From contig JAJYUT010000001.1 of assembly GCA_021792365.1 (NCBI GenBank), positions 372,001 to 436,000 on the forward strand: DNA of 64,000 nucleotides. Reading direction: 5' to 3'. Each line of letters opens with the position of its first letter. Positions within the stretch are counted from its first letter, which is position 1. The notes under the pieces are model-generated. The model saw nothing but the letters and a program-made list of their open reading frames with translations. It did no database searches and was not told the DNA's origin. The position numbers and the translations under genes were made by a program. The stretch is from Pseudomonadota bacterium. GTDB taxonomy: Bacteria > Pseudomonadota > Alphaproteobacteria > Dongiales > Dongiaceae. This document shows positions 6,786 through 13,381 of this stretch, piece after piece.

Positions 6786-7295
6786 CTAGGCCTCAGCGCC
6801 CTCGCCGAATGCTACGATGACCCTGGCCTCGCGCGATTCGGACGGAAGAACGATCCGCCACTTCGTGGTAATCGCGCCCAGTTCCTCCGGCCGACCAGGT
6901 TGCAGCGCGCCATCGGCGAGCGCAACCCAGCACGGCTCGAACCAATCCCGGATGCCGCTGCAATTGGCACGGATGTACGCCTTGTCCCCAGCGAGCAGGA
7001 TGCAGGCTTCTCTCGTATCGGGCACGTCCGCGTGCCAGTCCGCGCCATCAGTCGAGAGTTGCAGAATGCAGTTCTCCGGAAGCAGCAGGACCTTCTCGTC
7101 GTGCAACCCGCACACGAACGGAACACTAAGCGGGACCTCCGGTCCCGACAGCAACAACGCGCGCGGCTTGTCAGAGGGAGCCGGGCCGTCAATCTTCAAG
7201 CCGACGAAATGCCCTGGACTCCGCATCCAGACGAACAGGTCACCCGGCTTCAACTGGCCGAATCGCGTGACCTTTAGTGCCGGCCAGAACAGCAT
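6786..7295 (-). CDS. Unrecognised 169-aa protein, partner of the TIR gene
   Basis: I do not recognise this family. The protein has no signal peptide or membrane segment and reads as mostly beta strand, with many short hydrophobic stretches (DLFVWMRSPGHFVGLKI, ARVIVAFGEG). A GGAGAG site about 8 nt before ATG at 7295 supports the start. It begins only 15 bp after the TIR-protein stop on the same strand, so the two almost certainly form one operon. That context suggests a partner of the TIR protein, such as a sensor, regulator or immunity factor, but nothing in the sequence assigns a function. Confidence 0.75.
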   Translation of the reverse strand: MLFWPALKVTRFGQLKPGDLFVWMRSPGHFVGLKIDGPAPSDKPRALLLSGPEVPLSVPFVCGLHDEKVLLLPENCILQLSTDGADWHADVPDTREACILLAGDKAYIRANCSGIRDWFEPCWVALADGALQPGRPEELGAITTKWRIVLPSESREARVIVAFGEGAEA

Positions 7296-7310
7296 CGAAG
7301 GCTCTCCGCA

Positions 7311-8267
7311 CTACCGCTCCAAGGGCTGCACGAAGCGGCGCCACAGATATTCAGCACCGTCCTCCGGCGTCATCTTCTTGGGGTCCAGACCTTCCCCGTA
7401 GTTGCCGAACATCGCACCCATCATGGCGGAGAGGAACAGCTCGCCTTCCTCCTCGGCAAGTCCCAGACTCTCGTTGAGGGCGTTGCTGCCCCGGTCCCAA
7501 CGCCCCTCGTAATAGCCGATGTCGTTGCCGCCGGAGAGCCCGCCGAGCCAGATCCGGCACTGCGACCGGCTGTTGCCGTTGACGAAGATCTCCGCCGTTA
7601 AGGAGTTCGCGTCAACGGGCGTGAATTCGAAATCCACGCTCGGGCTATCGTTTCGCAGCTCTTCGAGCGCGGATTGAAAGTAGGCTCGGATCAGGCCGAA
7701 GGCATCCCGAACAAACCGACGCCTGTCCTGATCGGTGATCTTGCCAGCGACCCGGGGCATGTGTCGGGGGCGCGAAGTCTTCCCCGCCGCAATGTCGGCT
7801 GGAAACGACGGTTTCGCCTCGGTGCCGCTGGCCGTTCCCGGAAAAGCTGGCCGCTGCGCCGGCTTGAGGCGGGTGCCCTGGACGTGGTCCAGCAGCCTCT
7901 TGCGGGCGGTCGCTTCGTCTGCACCGACGAAGTCGACGTAAACGATCGATTTCAGAATGCCGGTGATCTCACAGGGTCGAACCCGTACGGGCACAAGCAC
8001 CCGGCGGATTGCATCGGGGTCTGTGGCAAATGCCGCCGCCCACTCTGCCGAACCGAACTTCGACTCCTTTAGATAGGCCGGCGACAAGACCGCGATAGTC
8101 CGCTTGGCGCTGGAAGCGGCCCGTTGCATCTCCAGCACAAAATTGCTGCCGGCAGGGAAGTCCCACTTCTGAAGCACGACCGAGAATCGCGCTTCCTCGA
8201 GCGTCCAGGCGATCCATTCCGCCCACCCCTCGTCGGCGCCTGTATAGCTGATAAAGAAATCCGCCAT
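7311..8267 (-). CDS. TIR-domain protein, candidate defence effector
   Basis: The 318-aa protein starts MADFFISYTGADEGWAEWIA. Residues 1-130 form a bacterial TIR_2-type TIR domain with LQKWDFPAG, TIAVLSPAYL and SAEWAAAF. Glu75 in SAEW sits where the catalytic glutamate of NAD+-cleaving TIR domains is expected. A Pro/Ala-rich linker (about 145-180) leads to a C-terminal domain of about 135 residues (FVRDAFGLIRAYFQSALEEL ... IWLGGLSGG ... FVQPLE) that I cannot name and that may sense a trigger. The first 33 codons of the open frame were dropped because homologous TIR proteins begin at FFISY. Prokaryotic TIR domains often deplete NAD+ in anti-phage systems; that role here is inferred. Confidence 0.85.
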   Translation of the reverse strand: MADFFISYTGADEGWAEWIAWTLEEARFSVVLQKWDFPAGSNFVLEMQRAASSAKRTIAVLSPAYLKESKFGSAEWAAAFATDPDAIRRVLVPVRVRPCEITGILKSIVYVDFVGADEATARKRLLDHVQGTRLKPAQRPAFPGTASGTEAKPSFPADIAAGKTSRPRHMPRVAGKITDQDRRRFVRDAFGLIRAYFQSALEELRNDSPSVDFEFTPVDANSLTAEIFVNGNSRSQCRIWLGGLSGGNDIGYYEGRWDRGSNALNESLGLAEEEGELFLSAMMGAMFGNYGEGLDPKKMTPEDGAEYLWRRFVQPLER

Positions 8268-8468
8268 TCTACGAACGCCCCAAATCATCCCCGCGACTCG
8301 CTGGCGGGACCGGAAACATTGCGCCAGTCCGACCCGAGTCGGCAATCCTTGGAGCGGCCGCCACAAACCATCCGCACCGCCAAGTGCTGGCGCCGAACCT
8401 CTTGGCGCTTGCCGGAAAGCGAAGGCGGCGCCCGCGCGGGCACCGCCTCACCGAAAACCCCATCGCAT

Positions 8469-10196
8469 TCAGCCTTGCGGCAGCAGTGTGCGAACGCGCT
8501 CCCAGTCGGCAACATTCTTCAGGGTGCCATGTGCGGTGACGGTACGGGCCGGAAACTCCATCCAACCCGGCAGCCAGTTCGCGACCTTGGTTCGGCCGTT
8601 GGCACCGCCGAGACAATCGCGAATGATCTGCCGCTGGTCCTTGGCTTTGCTGGCGACATTGCCGTCTGCGACCGCCTTTCCGGCCACGGAGTCCAGCAGC
8701 GCGTTGATCGCCGGGCGGTCACGAACCAGCTCCAGGAACGTGTCGTCCGCCTGCCATTGGCCTCGGAGATCGAGCCTGAGATGTATGCCCACCGCCTCGA
8801 TCACGGCGCTCCCTGCTTCCAGCGTCTCCGCCATCACCAGGGCAAGAATGCGTGAGACATCCTCATCGGAAAGCGCCAACAGCCGCGCGAAGATCGTGAC
8901 CGTCTGGTAGGAGTCGCCGTTGCCCCGGACGATCTGGGCGCGGTCGTCGGAGAGCCCGAGCAGCACCGCGATTTCCGTGCGCCGCGCGCGGAACGTGGTT
9001 TCGGCGGAACTCGCTTCGACGCTCTTGGCAATGGCCTCGTTCTTCGCCGTCTGCGGATCGGCCCGCACCTGCCACCGGCCGGAACCACTGATCGCATGGG
9101 CCACCATGAGCCGCAGCGCAATGCCGGGCTCGTCCAGCAGCCGCGCGCGGACGGCGGCATGGCGGTGCAGATCGAGATAGTTCTGCAGCACGCTACTGAC
9201 CTCGGGATGATCGGCGGTCGCCGGCTGCCCGTCCTTCTTCGGCTCGCGTGTGCGCTTCGCTCGCGCCGCCTCCTTGCGGCTGAGATAACCCTCGTGAATG
9301 ACGACCTCGCCGCGCTGGGTGACCTCTATATAGACCTTGCCGCCCTTCTTCTTGGCGGTCTTTTCATATTCCCAGGTGTGGAAGTGCGCGCCGGTTTCGA
9401 GCACGACCACATCGCTCCAGCCGGCCTCGACGAACGCCGCCTTGCGCGCGACGACCGCCTCGTTCTGCTTCTGCCAGAACAGATTCGCATCCGCGAAATA
9501 CCGCTCCTCGCCGAAGAGGTCGGAGACGATCTCGCCGGGATAGTCCTCCAGTGGAAAGAGCGCGACCTTGGTCGACACCGATTGCCCGCCGAACAGCCAG
9601 TGCTTCAAATCCGAGCCCGTCGGCGCGTGGGACTCCTCATCTTCGAACAGGGCCAGCCATTCCTTCTGCTGCGACTTCGAGGCCAGGGTCAGGTGCCGCA
9701 CCGTCTCGGCATCGATCTCATCCGTGCGATACGCCTCGCGGATGCGCGGCAGCAGGTTGCCAAGCGCCAGACGCTGGGTGACCTGCCGCTCGGTGATCCC
9801 GAAGGTGGCCGCGATGTCGGGCACCGTCCGGCCCTTCTTCACCAGCTGCGCGAAGGTCTCGTATTGGCTCATCTCGTCGGGATCGAGTCGCGCGATGTTC
9901 TCGATCAGCGAGGCTTCGAGCGCCGCCGCGTCGTCGCCTTCCTCCATGATGGCACAGGGCAGCGGAGGCACCTCCCCGCCCTCCTCTTTCACCGCCTTGG
10001 CGCTGAAATATCGACGCCGCCCGGCGACGACTTCATAGGTTTCCGGCGTCCCGTTAGGCCGCACCAGCAGCGGCACCAGGACGCCGCGCGCCCGGATCGA
10101 CGGCAGGATGTCCGAGACATCGGGTGCTTTCTTGCCGTGCCGCATATTGAGCGGCGAGATGCAGAGGCGTTCAAACTCAATGTGAGCGAGTTGCAT
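8469..10196 (-). CDS. parB: ParB/RepB/Spo0J-family protein of the ICE backbone
   Basis: The 575-aa protein begins with a ParB N-terminal nuclease-like domain (about residues 1-110: LVPLLVRPNG, EVVAGRRRYFSA, ALEASLIENIARL). A KorB-like helix-turn-helix follows (about 125-185: TVPDIAATFGITERQVTQRLALG). The long C-terminal part, with AFVEAGW, KKKGGKVYIEV and LQNYLDLHRHAAVRARLL, is typical of the large ParB-like proteins found on rhizobial ICEs, not of chromosomal ParB. AAGGAG precedes the ATG. No parA is adjacent, so a role in element maintenance or gene control is more likely than classical partition. Confidence 0.9.
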   Translation of the reverse strand: MQLAHIEFERLCISPLNMRHGKKAPDVSDILPSIRARGVLVPLLVRPNGTPETYEVVAGRRRYFSAKAVKEEGGEVPPLPCAIMEEGDDAAALEASLIENIARLDPDEMSQYETFAQLVKKGRTVPDIAATFGITERQVTQRLALGNLLPRIREAYRTDEIDAETVRHLTLASKSQQKEWLALFEDEESHAPTGSDLKHWLFGGQSVSTKVALFPLEDYPGEIVSDLFGEERYFADANLFWQKQNEAVVARKAAFVEAGWSDVVVLETGAHFHTWEYEKTAKKKGGKVYIEVTQRGEVVIHEGYLSRKEAARAKRTREPKKDGQPATADHPEVSSVLQNYLDLHRHAAVRARLLDEPGIALRLMVAHAISGSGRWQVRADPQTAKNEAIAKSVEASSAETTFRARRTEIAVLLGLSDDRAQIVRGNGDSYQTVTIFARLLALSDEDVSRILALVMAETLEAGSAVIEAVGIHLRLDLRGQWQADDTFLELVRDRPAINALLDSVAGKAVADGNVASKAKDQRQIIRDCLGGANGRTKVANWLPGWMEFPARTVTAHGTLKNVADWERVRTLLPQG

Positions 10197-10218
10197 GGTC
10201 TTGCTCCTTTCAGGGTTG

Positions 10219-10254
10219 AGCCCGCGCGACCCAGCGGGCGTGGGTTCGCGGGCT
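10219..10254. other. Long hairpin between DUF2958 and parB
   Basis: AGCCCGCG (10219-10226) pairs with CGCGGGCT (10247-10254). With one bulged base the stem continues as GACCCA/TGGGTT, making about 14 pairs around GCGGGCG. It lies about 20 nt upstream of the parB start on the minus strand and could act as an attenuator or RNA-processing site. No T-run follows. Confidence 0.55.
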
Positions 10255-10272
10255 TACCCGCGCTCGTTCGGT

Positions 10273-10701
10273 TCATCCATGTTCGATTGGTCGGGCACTT
10301 TCGACCGCCGCGATCCCGAGGATCGCGGCCGATTCGGCCAATGCCGCGTCGGTCTCGACGATCCGTCCGCGTCGTGCAGCGGCATGGGCGTAGACCGAGA
10401 GCGGATAGCGCGCCCGGAAATAGAGATCGCGCTCGATGCCGAGGCCCAGCCTTCCCCGCACGCTCCTGAGTTTGCTGAGGCTCACATAGCCGAGTTCCGG
10501 GCAGCCGAAGCCCAGATCGCAGAGGCCGAAGAGGATGTCCGGCTCCACGCCATCGGCCTCGGCGGGCATCAGTTCGGTGATGATCCAGGTCGCCGCCCCG
10601 CACGGATCGAAATACTTCACGACCGGCAGATGATCGGTTTCCTGCGGGACCGCGCCGTTCGCGAGAAGCCGCGCACGGATGTCATCGGGCATCAGGTCCA
10701 T
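10273..10701 (-). CDS. DUF2958 family protein
   Basis: The 142-aa protein shows the DUF2958 signature: KYFDPCGAATWIITEL, then LFGLCDLGFGCPELGYVSLS, then a GLGIERDLYF stretch. The function is unknown; the family is widespread on mobile elements next to antirestriction genes. GGAGG 6 nt before ATG at 10701 fits; an in-frame Met at codon 4 is an alternative. It starts 12 bp after the small gene upstream, in the same operon as ardC. Confidence 0.92.
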   Translation of the reverse strand: MDLMPDDIRARLLANGAVPQETDHLPVVKYFDPCGAATWIITELMPAEADGVEPDILFGLCDLGFGCPELGYVSLSKLRSVRGRLGLGIERDLYFRARYPLSVYAHAAARRGRIVETDAALAESAAILGIAAVESARPIEHG

Positions 10702-10713
10702 GGGTATCCTCCA

Positions 10714-10911
10714 TCAGAACAGGTCGAGCTGGTTCCGGGCGTCCTCGTCGAACAGTCCAATGTTCATCGGCCGTTGCGGCTTCCTGGGCGCGAGGGGTGC
10801 GGCGAATAGAACTTCAAGGCGCTGGCGCAACGTGATGGGCGCAACGCCGGGAACGAGGGTCTGCTCGCCCTGCTCGGTCGGCTCGCTAGCAAGCGGGAAC
10901 GGCGCGCTCAT
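10714..10911 (-). CDS. Small conserved protein between ardC and DUF2958
   Basis: The 65-aa product ends in the acidic stretch MNIGLFDEDARNQLDLF. I recall proteins with a similar tail in this position in related elements, but there is no named family I can assign. Its ATG overlaps the ardC stop as ATGA, implying translational coupling. The stretch resembles a short linear motif that could dock onto another protein such as the replication clamp (QLDLF is close to the QLxLF clamp-binding consensus). That reading is inference. Confidence 0.75.
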   Translation of the reverse strand: MSAPFPLASEPTEQGEQTLVPGVAPITLRQRLEVLFAAPLAPRKPQRPMNIGLFDEDARNQLDLF

Positions 10912-11867
10912 GCCGCCGCCCCCCGCAGCTCCGGTGCGTTCTCTCGCTTTCCGCCGAGCACGAAATCAGCCGCTTTCGTCGCCTGACTGGCGGCGCGGAA
11001 GATCGCGCGGCAATCCTCGCGCAGCACGTCGAGCCATGCGCCGAGATAGTCGGCATGGCGCACGGTCGGCACGATTCCGAGCGCCGCGCAGACAAAGGCG
11101 CTCGCCATCTCGGCGACGAGTTCCTCGCGCGCATAGGGGTTCGATCCCTTGCGCCCCGACTGATCACGGTTCAGGCGCGATGAATGCCCGGTCCAATGGC
11201 CAAGCTCATGGAAACAGGTTCGGTAGTAATCGATCTGATGGAAGAAGGCCGGCTGCGGCGGGACCCGGATGTAGTCCTCGGCCGGCACGTAGAACGCCTT
11301 GTCGCCGCCGATCCGAAAGTCCGCGCCCGTCGCCGCAATGACGGCCTCGGCCTGCGGTATGATCTCGCGCTGAGGCGCGACGGGTGCCGGCCGCAGCATA
11401 TGCTCGGGCAGATCTTCGCATTGCGCGGCATTGAACACAGTGAAGCGCTTCAGGAACGGAACGACGTCCGGCTCGCCGCCCTCGCGCGCGACACGTTCCA
11501 ACTCGGCGCGCGGCGTAAAGCGGTCGGCATAGAAGATGGTGGTACCGCGCTCGCCCTTGCGGACATGACCGCCGAGGGTCAGCGCCTGCCGGAAGGTCAG
11601 CCACTGCTGGGCTGCAAATCCCTGCGCGTGCACGGCCCCCCAGAGAACCAGCACGTTGATCCCCGAGTAGGCCCGACCCGTGGCAGCGTTCTTCGGCAGG
11701 CCCAGTGCGGCCTTGGCGGAACCCCAGGGCTGCACCCAGGGCACCCGCCCCTGCTCCAACTCCTGGATGATCCGCTCCGTTACCTCCTGATAGAGGCTGG
11801 GCTTGCCCGCCCCGCCCTCTTGAATGCGGCTCTCTCCGCCGCTCCGCTGGCTGCCGCTCCTGGCCAT
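10908..11867 (-). CDS. ardC: ArdC-type antirestriction protein, zincin-like metallopeptidase
   Basis: The 319-aa protein has an N-terminal ssDNA-binding ArdC domain (about residues 20-150: SLYQEVTERIIQELEQGRVPW, GRAYSGINVLVLW) and a C-terminal zincin-like metallopeptidase domain. His220-Glu-Leu-Gly-His224 in HELGHWTG forms the zinc-binding helix, and EELVAEMASAF probably provides the third ligand region. ArdC proteins protect incoming DNA from restriction in some plasmids. ATG at 11867 has a GGGAGG site upstream; the open frame further upstream is non-coding leader. It heads the ardC, small gene, DUF2958 operon. Confidence 0.92.
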   Translation of the reverse strand: MARSGSQRSGGESRIQEGGAGKPSLYQEVTERIIQELEQGRVPWVQPWGSAKAALGLPKNAATGRAYSGINVLVLWGAVHAQGFAAQQWLTFRQALTLGGHVRKGERGTTIFYADRFTPRAELERVAREGGEPDVVPFLKRFTVFNAAQCEDLPEHMLRPAPVAPQREIIPQAEAVIAATGADFRIGGDKAFYVPAEDYIRVPPQPAFFHQIDYYRTCFHELGHWTGHSSRLNRDQSGRKGSNPYAREELVAEMASAFVCAALGIVPTVRHADYLGAWLDVLREDCRAIFRAASQATKAADFVLGGKRENAPELRGAAA

Positions 11868-11942
11868 GGCCTTTCCTCCCGCGCAAAAAAACCGCGCCGC
11901 TTGCCCCGGCAAGCGGGGTGGGCGGCGCCTTGCGACCGAAAA

Positions 11943-12035
11943 GGCCCGCCGTCGGAGGCGGGCCGCACCGATAGGCCGGAACGAAGTGGAGGACCCGCAG
12001 CGAGAGCGGAGGGTTGCGGACCGCCGCGGCGGGCC
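11943..12035 (-). promoter_or_regulatory. Leader element shared with DUF736 (copy 2)
   Basis: GGCCGGAACG-AAGTGGAGGACC-GCAGCGAG starts at 11974 and matches the copy at 6281 over about 24 bases. Inverted repeats GGCCCGCCG (11943-11951) and CGGCGGGCC (12027-12035) bracket it. A further hairpin, CCGCTTG/CAAGCGG, lies at 11897-11916 nearer the gene. The spacing to the ardC start is about 107 nt, as in the DUF736 copy. Confidence 0.5.
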
Positions 12036-12484
12036 TAGAAGGGAGCGCCGCCCACACCGCGCCGCAGGGAAAGCCAATGAAGGAACGACATCGCGCGGAG
12101 CGCGATGACCGGATGAGCCCGCGGTAGCGGGCGCAGCGCCAGGGGGCGACGCCGGAGGGCCGAGACGCCAGGCGAGCGCAGCGAGACGCGGCTCGGTTCA
12201 CGAGCACCCGGCGCGCGCGTGAGCGCGCGGGCGCTAAAAGCGTCGGGAAGGCAAAGGGATTGCTAAACAGTGCTCACAATATCGGTGACCAGCGGCTCGC
12301 GCATACATCTGGCATGCGGAACGACGGGAAATCGAATCTGCCTCAGACAATTTCCGCAGAAGGGCGTGACTGTCTCCACTGCCCTAGCAATTCGATCAAA
12401 CTCGAAGGCTCAGGCCGCCGCCCGCCGCTTGACATTGCGAGCGAACGACTGCGGATGATTCCGCCAGCGGCTCTTGCTGCGATG
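12036..12484. other. Non-coding stretch between the ardC leader and the XRE gene
   Basis: I find no convincing gene. The first half is very GC-rich with short local dyads (CGCGCGGAGCGCG, GCGCGCGTGAGCGCGC). The second half (about 12240-12480) is less GC-rich and has stops in all frames at short intervals. It probably holds the promoter of the ardC operon, but I see no clear hexamers. Confidence 0.4.
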
Positions 12485-12706
12485 TTACGATTTGCTTCGC
12501 TTGAACAGGATCGCCGGATCGACCTGCAAAGCCTTTGACAAGCGCTCGATCATATCCACCGTCGGAGAATTCTCGCAGCGCTCGATCATACCCACATAGT
12601 TGCGATGGATCCCGACGCGATGTGCCAGTTCCTCCTGCGACAACTGTCGTTCTTGCCGGATCTGCCGGAGGTTCTTAGCCACAATTTCGCCAAGCGTAAG
12701 CGCCAT
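12485..12706 (-). CDS. XRE-family repressor
   Basis: The 73-aa protein is almost entirely one Cro/C1-type helix-turn-helix domain: LRQIRQERQLSQEELAHRVG, HRNYVGMIERCENSPTVDMIERLSKAL. ATG at 12706 is preferred over a GTG at 12742. A -10-like TATACT (12745-12750, minus strand) and a near-perfect palindrome overlap the GTG, so a transcript from that promoter would start inside the longer frame. The gene is divergent from the small gene at 12892. Repressors of this kind keep ICE transfer genes silent and often regulate themselves. Confidence 0.85.
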   Translation of the reverse strand: MALTLGEIVAKNLRQIRQERQLSQEELAHRVGIHRNYVGMIERCENSPTVDMIERLSKALQVDPAILFKRSKS

Positions 12707-12740
12707 GGCGGTAGCGAAACTCGTTGAGAGATTCGCTTCC

Positions 12741-12756
12741 ACCTAGTATACTGGGT
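12741..12756. promoter_or_regulatory. Candidate operator/promoter of the XRE gene
   Basis: ACCTAGTATACTGGGT is a 16-bp palindrome with a single mismatched pair. It contains TATACT on the minus strand, a good -10 hexamer for the XRE gene; no clear -35 is seen. The position suggests autorepression. Confidence 0.5.
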
Positions 12757-12891
12757 ATTCTGTCTTCCTCTTGTGAGGAGACCAATAGACGCGCGTGCGG
12801 CCGAGAGAAAACGCTGGGTCAGAATAAGGGGGGCCGACGTTTCTTCCGCAAATGTTTTGCCAGGCTTGTGCCAGTCTAAGGAGATCCTTGT

Positions 12892-13128
12892 ATGTCGGCA
12901 GAACTGAACACCTGGAACAGCTTCTGGGACCTGGCTACCCCCACGGAAGCCGCGGCGATGCTCCGGGAGAGCTATGGCCCGAAGGCGGCTGCGGCCGCGG
13001 AGGAGTGCGCCAGCGCGGCCAAAAACGACGACCGCGAAACCGACCACTTCTTCTGGCTCGCGGTGGCCGCTGAACTGAAAAAAGATCCTGGTGTCGCTGC
13101 ACCGGTGGCACAGCCGATCCCGCATTGA
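12892..13128 (+). CDS. Small conserved hypothetical protein
   Basis: The 78-aa protein starts MSAELNTWNSFWDLATPTEAAAML and continues with RESYGPKAAAAAEECASAA and DRETDHFFWLAVAAEL. It is helical and acidic, without signal or membrane segment. AAGGAGA about 8 nt before the ATG supports it. I recall similar short proteins on rhizobial accessory elements, but no domain name applies. It is divergent from the XRE gene and could be under its control. Confidence 0.7.
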   Translation: MSAELNTWNSFWDLATPTEAAAMLRESYGPKAAAAAEECASAAKNDDRETDHFFWLAVAAELKKDPGVAAPVAQPIPH

Positions 13129-13381
13129 AGATCGGCATCCGTTCAGTGCCATCCACAGGCCTGGCACGCTCGCGCCGCATAAGGCGCTAAGACGCAATGA
13201 ATCACGACGTGCACCCAGCAGCGGCGCAGGCGCATTGCCGAGCGGACGTCCCAACGGGCAGAAGTGCTTGCACAGCGCGCCCTGGCTGTTCGCAAGCACG
13301 ACGGGCCAAGACGCAGCCGTCGGTGATGACGCGAAATTTGGCGTTGGATAACGGCCGCGCGGTCGAGCAAAGGGGTAATCC

